This document shows, piece by piece, positions 29,045 to 36,690 of a stretch of DNA of 64,000 nucleotides. The notes beneath the pieces are model-generated. The model was not told the origin of the DNA. It saw nothing but the letters and a program-made list of their open reading frames with translations, and did not search any database. The position numbers were made by a program, and so were the translations under genes. Position 1 is the stretch's first letter; every line of letters begins with the position of its first letter. The stretch is from Kitasatospora aureofaciens (GTDB lineage: Bacteria > Actinomycetota > Actinomycetes > Streptomycetales > Streptomycetaceae), in NCBI GenBank assembly GCA_000720845.1, contig JODU01000003.1:62001-126000 (forward strand). The letters run 5' to 3'.

Positions 29045-30333
29045 TGCGTGCGCGTACGAGGATCGTGACCCTCTTCGTCTGCGCGGTCCTGCTGCTGGCG
29101 GGCTGCTCGGACGGCGGCGGCGGGGCGGACGACGGCCGGATCATCCTGCGCTTCCAGTCCCTGGCCTGGCAGGACGAGTCGGTGAAGGCCAACAAGGAGC
29201 TGGTACGGGAGTGGAACGCCACCCACCCGGACGTGCGCGTCGAGTACGTCCAGGGCAGCTGGGACAGCGTCCACGACCAACTGCTCACCTCCTTCGAGGG
29301 CGGTGAGGCGCCCGACATCATCCACGACGCCTCCGACGACCTCGCCGACTTCGCCTACGGCGGCTACCTCGCCGACCTCACCGGACTGCTGCCCGCACGG
29401 CTGAAGTCGGACATACCCCGGCACAGCTGGGAGACGGTCACCTTCGGCGACGGCGTCTACGGTGTGCCGTTCCTCCAGGAGCCCCGGGTGCTGATCGCCA
29501 ACGCGTCCCTGCTCAAGAAGTCCGGTGTCCGCATCCCTACCCCCGAACACCCCTGGACCTGGGCGGAGTTCCGGCAGGTGACGAAGGAGCTGAGCGGCGA
29601 CGGGACGTACGGGGTGGCCTGGCCGCTCAAGGAGCCCGTCTCCGCCACGCTCAACCTCTCCCTGTCCGCCGGCGGCAAGCTGTTCCACCGGGGTGCCGAC
29701 GGCAAGGTGACCGTTCGCTTCGAGGACGGCGACCAGGTCGTGCCCCGCACCGTCCACGACCAGGTCGGCACCGACCGCAGCGCCTCGCCCACCACCCTGG
29801 GCAGCGGCGGCTCCGACACCCTGCCCGGCTTCTTCGCGGGCAAGTACGCGATGGTGCCGCTCGGCTTCTCCTACCGCCAGCAGATCGAGCAGCAGGCACC
29901 CGAGGGCTTCGACTGGCAGGTGCTGCCCGCCCCGGCCGGCGCCGACGGGCTCGCCCAGGGTGTCAGCCCGCAGACCCTGTCCGTCGCAAAGGACAGTCCG
30001 CACAAGAAGGAAGCCGCCGCGTTCGTCGACTTCCTCCTCCAGCCGGACAACATGGTGCGCCTCGCACTCGGCGACTGGATGCTGCCCACCGGGGAGCAGG
30101 CCCTGAAGGACCCCGCCCTGCACACGGCCGAGCACGGCTGGGCCACCGGCACCGCCCTCGCCGGCCATCTGCGCTCGGCGCCCGCGCAGTCCGTGCGGGG
30201 GTACGCCGAGTGGAAGGACAAGGTGGCCACGCCCGCGCTCCAGGAGTACTACAGCGGAGCCATCGGTCTCGACGAACTGCGCCACAGACTGGAGGAGGAC
30301 GGGAACCTGGTGCTCGCCCGGTACCAGCGCTGA
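29044..30333 (+). CDS. Sugar-binding lipoprotein of the ABC importer
   Basis: 429-aa solute-binding lipoprotein of the carbohydrate (family 1) type. Signal peptide with lipobox LLLAGC near residue 20. Mature features include ANKELVREWNATHPDVRVEYV, GGEAPDIIHDASDDLADFAYGGYLADL and, later, AAAFVDFLLQPDNMVRLALGDWMLPT. The binding protein comes last in the operon, after the permeases, whereas it usually comes first. The sugar is not identifiable; no glycosidase is adjacent. Confidence 0.92.
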   Translation: MRARTRIVTLFVCAVLLLAGCSDGGGGADDGRIILRFQSLAWQDESVKANKELVREWNATHPDVRVEYVQGSWDSVHDQLLTSFEGGEAPDIIHDASDDLADFAYGGYLADLTGLLPARLKSDIPRHSWETVTFGDGVYGVPFLQEPRVLIANASLLKKSGVRIPTPEHPWTWAEFRQVTKELSGDGTYGVAWPLKEPVSATLNLSLSAGGKLFHRGADGKVTVRFEDGDQVVPRTVHDQVGTDRSASPTTLGSGGSDTLPGFFAGKYAMVPLGFSYRQQIEQQAPEGFDWQVLPAPAGADGLAQGVSPQTLSVAKDSPHKKEAAAFVDFLLQPDNMVRLALGDWMLPTGEQALKDPALHTAEHGWATGTALAGHLRSAPAQSVRGYAEWKDKVATPALQEYYSGAIGLDELRHRLEEDGNLVLARYQR

Positions 30334-30346
30334 CGGCCGCCGCGGG

Positions 30347-30383
30347 AAAACGGTTTGCCCGCCTGGGCCCGCCCGCCTAGCGT
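30347..30383 (+). promoter_or_regulatory. WblC/WhiB7-like promoter of the ermO transcript
   Basis: TTGCCC (-35, 30355-30360) and TAGCGT (-10, 30378-30383) are separated by 17 bases. An AAAA tract (30347-30350) sits four bases before the -35, the AT-rich element required for WblC/WhiB7 activation. The GTG of the leader ORF begins seven bases after the -10, so the transcript is probably leaderless. WblC control of translation-antibiotic resistance genes is known in Streptomyces; it is inferred here. Confidence 0.62.
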
Positions 30384-30390
30384 CGCCTCC

Positions 30391-30504
30391 GTGGCAGCTT
30401 TCAACGCGATCTTCAACTCCGGTCTCGGCCGGGGCTGCACGTACTCCATCAGGATGCGTCGTGGCCCCGGAGCCCTGACCGGCCCGGGGTCCCCCCGCCG
30501 CTGA
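30391..30504 (+). CDS. ermO leader peptide (37 aa)
   Basis: A GTG-started 37-codon ORF begins just after the predicted promoter and stops 119 bases before ermO. The middle reads CTYSIRMRRGPG, with clustered Arg codons. Inducible erm genes are controlled by ribosome stalling on such leader peptides; the following hairpin and UUCG terminator make a transcription-attenuation version plausible. Several third positions are not G or C, so coding bias alone would not prove it; position and architecture do most of the work. Confidence 0.6.
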   Translation: MAAFNAIFNSGLGRGCTYSIRMRRGPGALTGPGSPRR

Positions 30505-30529
30505 CGCGCCCGACGCGCGTGCGGCGGGG
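30493..30529 (+). promoter_or_regulatory. Hairpin overlapping the ermO leader stop
   Basis: CCCCGCCGC (30493-30501) pairs with GCGGCGGGG (30521-30529), a perfect 9-bp stem that begins inside the last leader codons. A ribosome stalled in or translating the leader would decide whether it forms, as in known attenuators. Confidence 0.55.
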
Positions 30530-30567
30530 CTGAGCCTCCGCATCCACTTCTGCCTTCGTCTTCCGGT

Positions 30568-30589
30568 CAGGGCCTTCGGCTGCCCTTTT
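30568..30589 (+). terminator. UUCG-loop terminator-like hairpin upstream of ermO
   Basis: AGGGC and GCCCT enclose a CUUCGG tetraloop with a two-base bulge, followed by TTTT. It lies 35 bases before the ermO start and after the leader ORF, the expected place for an attenuator terminator. Confidence 0.55.
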
Positions 30590-30623
30590 CCCCTCCTGTC
30601 ACGGAAGACAAGGACCGCAGGCC

Positions 30624-31406
30624 ATGGCCCGCCCCACCCAGCGTGCCCGCACGCTCTCGCAGAACTTCCTCACCGACCGCGCCGTCGCCGACCGCGTCGC
30701 CCGGCTCGCCGCCCCCGACCGCGGGGACCCTCCCCTCCTGCTCGAAGTGGGCGCCGGCGAGGGCGCCCTCACCGAGCCCCTCGCCCGCCGCAGCCGCGAA
30801 CTGCACGCCTACGAGATCGACCCCCGGCTCGTCCCCGGGCTGCGCGCCCGTTTCGCACGCAGCCCCCACGTCCACGTCGTCGCCGGTGACTTCCTCACCG
30901 CCCGGCCCCCGCGCACGCCGTTCTCGGTCGCCGGAAACGTGCCCTTCTCGCGCACCGCCGACATCGTCGACTGGTGCCTGTCCGCACCCGGCCTCACCGA
31001 CGCCACCCTCATCACCCAGCTCGAGTACGCCCGCAAACGCACCGGCGACTACGGCCGCTGGAGCCTGCTCACGGTCCTGACCTGGCCGCGCCACGAGTGG
31101 CGGCTGCTGGGCCGGGTGGGCCGGCACCGCTTCCGCCCGGCGCCCCGCGTCGACGCCGGCATCCTCCGCGTCGAACGCCGCCCCACCCCGCTGCTCACCG
31201 ACGCCGCCGCCCGCCGTACCTGGGCGGACCTGGTCGAGCTGGGCTTCTCGGGCGTCGGCGGCTCGCTGCACGCGTCCCTGCGCCGGGCCCACCCGCGGCG
31301 CCGGGTGGACGCGGCGTTCCGGGCCGCGCGGCTCGATCCCGGTGTGCTCGTCGGCGAGGTCGCGCCCGACCGGTGGCTGCGGCTGCACGAGGAGCTGGCG
31401 GGATGA
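30624..31406 (+). CDS. ermO: 23S rRNA adenine N6-methyltransferase ErmO (Lrm)
   Basis: 260-aa Erm-family methyltransferase that modifies A2058 of 23S rRNA and gives lincosamide/macrolide resistance. Motif I is LLEVGAGEGALTEPL, followed by the acidic YEIDPRL, and the catalytic motif IV is AGNVPF. The opening RARTLSQNFLTDRAVADRV is the typical Erm start. With the adjacent mgt it matches the lrm-mgt pair described in S. lividans (ermO in S. coelicolor). Expression probably depends on the leader/attenuator upstream. The start ATG 30624 has a weak AGGA. Confidence 0.95.
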   Translation: MARPTQRARTLSQNFLTDRAVADRVARLAAPDRGDPPLLLEVGAGEGALTEPLARRSRELHAYEIDPRLVPGLRARFARSPHVHVVAGDFLTARPPRTPFSVAGNVPFSRTADIVDWCLSAPGLTDATLITQLEYARKRTGDYGRWSLLTVLTWPRHEWRLLGRVGRHRFRPAPRVDAGILRVERRPTPLLTDAAARRTWADLVELGFSGVGGSLHASLRRAHPRRRVDAAFRAARLDPGVLVGEVAPDRWLRLHEELAG

Positions 31407-31417
31407 GGCGAAACCAT

Positions 31418-31447
31418 TTGCACGAGACGTATCGTCTCGCGTACGGT
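31418..31447 (+). promoter_or_regulatory. mgt promoter with palindromic operator between -35 and -10
   Basis: TTGCAC (31418-31423) and TACGGT (31442-31447) are 18 bases apart. Between them lies CGAGACG-TAT-CGTCTCG (31423-31439), a perfect 7-bp-arm palindrome of the form bound by TetR-type repressors. The mgt ATG follows six bases after the -10, implying leaderless translation. Repression by a distant TetR protein is inferred. Confidence 0.6.
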
Positions 31448-31453
31448 GCGGGC

Positions 31454-32659
31454 ATGACCAGTCGCCCCGCGCACATCGCCATGTTCTCCATCGCCGCCCA
31501 CGGCCACGTGAACCCCAGCCTGGAGGTGATCCGCGAACTCGTCGCGCGGGGGCACCGGGTGACGTACGCGATCCCGCCGCTCCTCGCGGACAAGGTCGCC
31601 GAGGCGGGCGCCGAACCCAAGCTCTGGAACAGCACCCTGCCCGGCCCCGACGCCGACCCGGAGGCGTGGGGGAGCACCCTGCTGGACAACGTGGAGCCCT
31701 TCCTCGACGACGCCGTCCAGTCGCTGCCACAGCTCGCCGAGGCGTACGAGGGGGACGAGCCGGACCTGGTCCTGCACGACATCGCCTCCTACCCCGCCCG
31801 CGTACTCGGCCGCCGCTGGGGCGTGCCGGTGATCTCCCTGTCCCCTTGCATGGTCGCCTGGGAGGGGTACGAGCAGGAGGTCGCCGAGCCGATGTGGGAG
31901 AAGCCGCTGAAGACCGAGCGGGGGCAGGCGTACTACGCCCGCTTCCGCACCTGGCTGGAGGAGAACGGGATCACCGACCACCCCGACCCGTTCCTCGGCC
32001 GCCCCGAGCGCTCCCTGGTGCTGATCCCCAAGGCGCTCCAGCCCAACGCCGACCGGGTGGACGAGAAGGCGTACACCTTCGTCGGCGCCTGCCAGGGGGA
32101 CCGCTCCGCCGAGGGCGGCTGGACCCGTCCCGAGGGTGCGGAGAAGGTCGTCCTCGTCTCCCTCGGGTCCGCCTTCACCAAGCAGCCGGCGTTCTACCGG
32201 GAGTGTGTCCGGGCCTTCGGCGAGCTGCCCGGCTGGCACACCGTGCTCCAGGTCGGCCGGCACATCGACCCCGCCGAGCTGGGCGACGTACCGGACCAGG
32301 TGGAAGTGCGCACGTGGGTGCCGCAGTTGGCGATCCTCCAGCAGGCCGACCTGTTCGTCACCCACGCGGGCGCGGGCGGCAGCCAGGAGGGCCTGGCGAC
32401 CGCCACGCCGATGATCGCCGTACCGCAGGCGGCGGACCAGTTCGGCAACGCCGACATGCTCCAGGGCCTCGGCGTCGCCCGTACGCTGCCGACCGAGGAG
32501 GCCGGCGCCGAGGCGCTGCGCACCGCCGCCCTCGCCCTGCTCGACGACCCGGAGGTGGCGGGGCGTCTGAACAAGATCCAGGCGGAGATGGCCCAGGAGG
32601 GCGGCACCCGGCGGGCCGCCGACCTCATCGAGGCGGAACTCGCCGCGGCGCGCGGCTGA
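31454..32659 (+). CDS. mgt: Macrolide glycosyltransferase Mgt
   Basis: 401-aa GT-B glycosyltransferase of family GT1 that inactivates macrolides by glucosylation at the 2'-OH of the amino sugar, using UDP-glucose. It starts HIAMFSIAAHGHVNPSLEVI, with the acceptor-side His, and has the donor-binding segments VRTWVPQLAILQQADLFVTHAG and IAVPQAADQFGNADML. It matches S. lividans mgt in family, length and position behind lrm/ermO. The start at ATG 31454, not earlier in the open frame, fits the conserved N-terminus and the local promoter. Confidence 0.95.
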   Translation: MTSRPAHIAMFSIAAHGHVNPSLEVIRELVARGHRVTYAIPPLLADKVAEAGAEPKLWNSTLPGPDADPEAWGSTLLDNVEPFLDDAVQSLPQLAEAYEGDEPDLVLHDIASYPARVLGRRWGVPVISLSPCMVAWEGYEQEVAEPMWEKPLKTERGQAYYARFRTWLEENGITDHPDPFLGRPERSLVLIPKALQPNADRVDEKAYTFVGACQGDRSAEGGWTRPEGAEKVVLVSLGSAFTKQPAFYRECVRAFGELPGWHTVLQVGRHIDPAELGDVPDQVEVRTWVPQLAILQQADLFVTHAGAGGSQEGLATATPMIAVPQAADQFGNADMLQGLGVARTLPTEEAGAEALRTAALALLDDPEVAGRLNKIQAEMAQEGGTRRAADLIEAELAAARG

Positions 32660-32662
32660 CCC

Positions 32663-32692
32663 GGACAGCACACGGCCGGGACAGCACACGGC
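32663..32692 (+). repeat. 14-bp direct repeat after mgt
   Basis: GGACAGCACACGGC occurs at 32663-32676 and again at 32679-32692, immediately after the mgt stop and running into the terminator stem. It looks like a small local duplication. Confidence 0.75.
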
Positions 32693-32731
32693 AGGGCCCG
32701 TCGGTTCCCCCGGAACCGACGGGCCCTGCCG
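32689..32731. terminator. Long bidirectional terminator between mgt and the MMPL gene
   Basis: Perfect 20-bp arms (32689-32708 with 32712-32731) and a 3-base loop, between convergent stop codons. It should terminate both transcripts. Confidence 0.8.
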
Positions 32732-32749
32732 CCGTGGTGGCGTGCCGGG

Positions 32750-35020
32750 TCAGACCCCGACCGGCTCACCCCGCTCCCCGCGCTCGCCCTCGCCGTCCCG
32801 CACCGGCGCCGCGATGGCCTCGGGCGACTCGTCGTGGGTCAGGTCCGGCAGCCGGTGCAGCCACTTGGGCAGGTACCAGTTGCGCTCGCCGAGCAGCGAC
32901 ATCACGGCCGGCAGCAGCACGCCCCGGATGACCGTCGCGTCGATCAGCACCGCCGCCGCCAGGCCCACGCCCATCTGCTTCATCGACTGCATGGACAGCG
33001 TGCCGAAGATGGCGAACACCGCGACCATGATGACGGCGGCGCTGGTGACGACCCCCGCCGTGGTGACCACGCCGTGCTGGATCGCGTCCCGGGTGGAGCG
33101 ACCGCGCAGCCGGGCCTCGCGGATCCGGGAGACCACGAACACGTGGTAGTCCATCGACAGGCCGAACAGGATCACGAAGAGGAACAGCGGCAGCCACGTG
33201 ATGATGGCGCCCACGCCCTCCGCGCCCACCAGCGAGGCGCCCCAGCCGTGCTGGAAGACGGCGACCAGGATGCCGTACGCCGCGCCCACCGACAGCAGGT
33301 TGAGCACGATCGAGGTGAGCGCGACCGTCAGCGAGCGGAAGGACAGCAGCATCAGCACGAAGGCGAAGACCACGACGAACGCGAAGACCGGCACCACCGA
33401 TCCGACGAGCTGGTCGTTGAAGTCCTTGCTGCCCGCCACCTGACCGGTGATCGGCGCCTGGACGCCCTCGACCTTGCCCAGCGTCGCGGGCCGGACCTCG
33501 TCCCGCAGCTTGTCCAGGCTCTCGCCCGCCTTGTCCTGGTCGGAGCCGCCGACCAGCGGGACGGACACCAGCGCGACGTTCTGCCCGTCGTGCGTCGTGA
33601 TCTCCACCGGCCCGCGCGAGGCACCCGAACTGATCGCCCGCTCCCGGAAGTCGGCGAGCGCGGCCCGCACCTCGGGCGCGTTGATGTCGTCGGCCTTCAC
33701 GACCACCTCGGCCGGGTCGGAACCGCCGGGGAAGGCCTCGTTGACCCGGTTGTACGTCTGCACGATGGGCAGCGAGTCGCCGAACTCCTGGTCCAGCGTG
33801 AGGTTCTGCGTCTTCATGCCGAGCGCGGGCGCGGCCACGGCCAGCAGCGCCCCGACGGCCACCACCGCGGCCAGCAGCGGCCTGGCCAGGACGCGCTTCA
33901 GCACGGCGGTCCAGAACCGGCTGCCCTCGCCGGTGGAACCGCTCGGCCGGCGCCGGCGCAGGAAGGGCACGCGGCCCTTCTCCACCCGCTCGCCCAGCAG
34001 GGACAGCAGCGCCGGCAGCACCGTCACCGAGCCGACCATCGCGACCGCGACCACCATCAGCGAGGCCAGGCCCATCGCCTCGAACTCCGCGATGCCGGTG
34101 AACAGCATGCCCGCCATCGCCACGCACACCGTCACACCGGAGACCACGATCGCCCGGCCACTGGTGGCGGCGGCGATCCTGAGCGCCGTCTGCGCGTCCC
34201 GCCCGGCGGCGCGCTCCTCGCGCTCGCGGCGCAGGTAGAACAGGCAGTAGTCGACACCGACGGCCAGCCCGACCAGCAGCATCACGGAGTTCGCGGTCTC
34301 GCTCATCGGCTGGAGGTGGCTGACCAGGCCCATCAGGCCCATCGTCGCGACGATCGCGGTGATCGCCAGCGCCACCGGGACCAGCGCCGCCACCAGCGCG
34401 CCGAACGCGACGAGCAGGATGCCGAGCGCCACCGGTACCGCCGAGTACTCGGCCTTCTTGAAGTCGTCGCCGAACGCGTCGTCGAACGTCTTCATCATGC
34501 TGGCGCCGCCGATCTCCTCGATCCGCAGCGACTCGTGTTCCTTCTGGACGCCCTCGACCGCCTCCAGCACCGGCTCGACCCGCTCGCCCGCGGTGTCCGC
34601 CTCGCCGCGCATGTCGAACTGCACCAGCGCGCTGCGGCCGTCCTTCGAGATCGTCTTCGCGTCGTACGGCGAGGTCACCCCGGTGACCTTCCCGGTCCCC
34701 TCCACCGCCGTGACGACCGCGCCGACCGCGGCCCGGAACTCGGGGTCCGTGGCCTTCAGATCACCGGACCTCGCCTGGACCAGGACCGTCTCACCGGCCG
34801 GTTCGTCGATCCCGGCGTCCTCGACGATCCGGGCGGCGGTGTGCGTCTCGCCGCCCATCTGGTCGCTGTCCTTGACGTCGACCCGGCCGGCCGCCGAACC
34901 GAGCCCCATCGCCAGGACGACGAACAACACCCAGATCCCGACGGCGGCCCATCGGTGCCGGGCACTCCAGCCGCCCGCCCAGGCGGCTATGCCCCGCACC
35001 CGTGTCTCTCGGTTCCGCAT
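32750..35020 (-). CDS. MMPL/RND-family membrane transporter
   Basis: 756 aa with the duplicated RND/MMPL plan: one helix near residues 20-40, an extracellular loop, then five helices including the GD-containing LLVGLAVGVDYCLFYLRREREE, a cytoplasmic segment, and a second copy of the same layout ending FVILFGLSMDYHVFVVSRIREA. MMPL proteins export lipids, pigments or drugs using the proton gradient. ATG 35020 begins MRNRETRVRGIAAWAGGWS, just before the first helix; the open frame extends further but is not needed. The substrate is unknown; adjacency to resistance genes is not evidence, since they are convergent. Confidence 0.92.
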   Translation of the reverse strand: MRNRETRVRGIAAWAGGWSARHRWAAVGIWVLFVVLAMGLGSAAGRVDVKDSDQMGGETHTAARIVEDAGIDEPAGETVLVQARSGDLKATDPEFRAAVGAVVTAVEGTGKVTGVTSPYDAKTISKDGRSALVQFDMRGEADTAGERVEPVLEAVEGVQKEHESLRIEEIGGASMMKTFDDAFGDDFKKAEYSAVPVALGILLVAFGALVAALVPVALAITAIVATMGLMGLVSHLQPMSETANSVMLLVGLAVGVDYCLFYLRREREERAAGRDAQTALRIAAATSGRAIVVSGVTVCVAMAGMLFTGIAEFEAMGLASLMVVAVAMVGSVTVLPALLSLLGERVEKGRVPFLRRRRPSGSTGEGSRFWTAVLKRVLARPLLAAVVAVGALLAVAAPALGMKTQNLTLDQEFGDSLPIVQTYNRVNEAFPGGSDPAEVVVKADDINAPEVRAALADFRERAISSGASRGPVEITTHDGQNVALVSVPLVGGSDQDKAGESLDKLRDEVRPATLGKVEGVQAPITGQVAGSKDFNDQLVGSVVPVFAFVVVFAFVLMLLSFRSLTVALTSIVLNLLSVGAAYGILVAVFQHGWGASLVGAEGVGAIITWLPLFLFVILFGLSMDYHVFVVSRIREARLRGRSTRDAIQHGVVTTAGVVTSAAVIMVAVFAIFGTLSMQSMKQMGVGLAAAVLIDATVIRGVLLPAVMSLLGERNWYLPKWLHRLPDLTHDESPEAIAAPVRDGEGERGERGEPVGV

Positions 35021-35258
35021 GACCGGCCTGCCCCCTCGTGAGCGGTGCCGGCCCCCTGCCGCCACCTTGCGTTTCGAAGGTATGGCCCGCGTAAGGCCGT
35101 CGCGTCGTGCTCCTTGGTGACGTGCGGCGGCCTCGCCCTCATCCCTCCGTACCGCCGCACTCACCGCTGAGGAGGACCCCGGCCCCTTACATCTACCGGG
35201 GGACACCGGACAGCGCGGCCCATGGGAAAGGTTGTTGATTGAGTCACAGGAGCGTGTA

Positions 35259-35375
35259 GTGGTTGAACCCCGCGCACCGCATCGGCGAGAGTGGCGCGCA
35301 CGTCCGCCCCGCGCGGACCCGGCCGTCGTGCCCACCCCCACGGGGCACGACGGCCGTTCTATGGTGTGCCGATGA
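35259..35375 (+). CDS. Possible 38-aa leader ORF upstream of the DUF1697 gene
   Basis: GTG 35259 has an excellent Shine-Dalgarno, AGGAG at 35248-35252 with six bases of spacing. The ORF ends in an ATGA overlap with the start of the DUF1697 gene. A candidate promoter, TTGATT-16-TAGTGG, lies at 35235-35262 but overlaps the start codon, so it and this ORF are partly exclusive. Roughly a quarter of the codons end in A or T, high for this genome, so real translation is uncertain. Confidence 0.3.
   Translation: MVEPRAPHRREWRARPPRADPAVVPTPTGHDGRSMVCR
35320..35356 (+). terminator. Strong hairpin just upstream of the DUF1697 gene
   Basis: Perfect 14-bp arms, CGGCCGTCGTGCCC and GGGCACGACGGCCG, around a 9-base loop, ending 15 bases before the DUF1697 ATG. 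It looks like a terminator or attenuator, yet no complete gene precedes it on this strand; the MMPL gene is divergent. Confidence 0.65.
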
Positions 35376-35920
35376 CGACGATGTACGCGGCGCTGCTGCG
35401 CGGGATCAACGTGGGGGGCAGCAGGAAGGTCCCGATGGCCGACCTGCGCGCGCTGCTGACCTCCCTCGGCCACGACGCCGTACGCACCCATCTGCAGAGT
35501 GGGCAGGCCGTCTTCGCCTCCGCCCACGGCGACGAGGACTCCCTGGCCGCGGAGCTGGCCGAGGCGATCGAGCAGCGGTTCGGCTTCCCCGTGGACGTGA
35601 TCGTGCGCGACCACGCCTACCTGAAGTCGGTCGTCGAGGCGTGCCCCTTCCCGGCCGCCGAGCTGGAGGCCAGGCAGCTGCACGTCACCTACTTCTCCGT
35701 GCCCGTGGACGCGGACCGCTTCGCGGCGATCGACGCGGCGGCCTTCCGGCCCGAGGAGTTCCGCCTCGGCGACCGTGCACTGTACCTCTACGCACCGGAC
35801 GGCCTCGGCCGCTCCAAGCTCGCCGAGGCCCTCGCCAGACCTCGCGTCAACAAGGGACTGGTCGCCACCAGCCGCAACTGGAACACGGTCACCAAGCTCG
35901 TGGAGCTGACCGCCCCCTGA
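35372..35920 (+). CDS. DUF1697 family protein
   Basis: 182-aa DUF1697 protein with the family opening YAALLRGINVGGSRKVPMADLRAL and NTHLQSG-like RTHLQSGQAVFAS, then the ending NKGLVATSRNWNTVTKLVEL. No function is established for the family. No Shine-Dalgarno precedes the ATG; a TATGGT seven bases upstream could be a -10 for leaderless transcription. It is convergent with the ferrochelatase gene, 15 bases between stops. Confidence 0.88.
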   Translation: MTTMYAALLRGINVGGSRKVPMADLRALLTSLGHDAVRTHLQSGQAVFASAHGDEDSLAAELAEAIEQRFGFPVDVIVRDHAYLKSVVEACPFPAAELEARQLHVTYFSVPVDADRFAAIDAAAFRPEEFRLGDRALYLYAPDGLGRSKLAEALARPRVNKGLVATSRNWNTVTKLVELTAP

Positions 35921-35935
35921 CGGTCCGTCGGGCCC

Positions 35936-36682
35936 TCATGCCCCGATCGCCAGCGCCACCGGCACCCGCGCCGCGTCGTACCGCTCCAGCAGGACCCGCG
36001 CCACCTCCGGCGCGGGACCCAGCACATCCGCCAGCACGTCTGCCCCGGCGGCGCCCCGCGCGATGCGGTCAGGCAGGAAGCCGGGCGCCAGGACGTACGG
36101 GGCGACGGCGACGCGCGCACAGCCCAGCTCACGCAGCCGGCGTACCGCGTCCTCGGTGCGCGGAAGGGATGCGGAGGCGAACGCAGGCCGCACGGCGCAC
36201 CAACCGGTGTGCCGCCACTCCCGCGCGATTTCTGCGATCACTGCGATCGCCTCCGGGTCGGAGGACCCCGCCGAGGCCAGCACGACTCCGGTCGAGGACT
36301 TGTCGGCGGGCGTCAGACCCGCCTCGTACAGCCGCCGCTCCAGTGCCGACAGCAGCAGCGGCGAGGGGCCGAGCACCTCGGCCTGCCGGATCCTCAGCCG
36401 CGGCGGCGCCGCCGCCAGGACCGCGGGGATGTCCGCCTTGGCGTGGAAGGCGCGGGTCAGCAGCAGCGGCAGCGCCACCACGTCCCGCACGCCCTCCGTC
36501 TCCAGGGACTCCAGGACCCCCTGCACCGAGGGGACGTTGAAGTCCAGGAAGCCGGTCTCCACCCGTACGTCCGGGCGCACCGCCCTGACCCGGCGGACCA
36601 GGGCGTGCACGGTCGCGGCGTGCCGCGGGTCGCGGCTGCCGTGGGCGATGACCAGGAGTACGGGGCGGACCGGCGCGGACAT
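35936..36682 (-). CDS. Sirohydrochlorin ferrochelatase (CbiX/SirB type)
   Basis: 248-aa CbiX-family chelatase made of two similar halves. The metal-binding His of LLVIAHGSRDPR opens the first half; RAFHAKADIPAVL supplies the second. It inserts Fe into sirohydrochlorin, or Co in cobalamin synthesis. Its position, eight bases after ssuC at the end of the sulfur block, favours siroheme supply for the sulfite reductase at 43561. That coupling is inferred from context. ATG 36682. Confidence 0.88.
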   Translation of the reverse strand: MSAPVRPVLLVIAHGSRDPRHAATVHALVRRVRAVRPDVRVETGFLDFNVPSVQGVLESLETEGVRDVVALPLLLTRAFHAKADIPAVLAAAPPRLRIRQAEVLGPSPLLLSALERRLYEAGLTPADKSSTGVVLASAGSSDPEAIAVIAEIAREWRHTGWCAVRPAFASASLPRTEDAVRRLRELGCARVAVAPYVLAPGFLPDRIARGAAGADVLADVLGPAPEVARVLLERYDAARVPVALAIGA

Positions 36683-36690
36683 GTCGTGTC

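Noticed and set aside
32750..35020. Calling the MMPL protein a macrolide exporter because of the adjacent ermO-mgt
   Set aside because: The gene is convergent and separated by a strong bidirectional terminator, so co-function is not supported.
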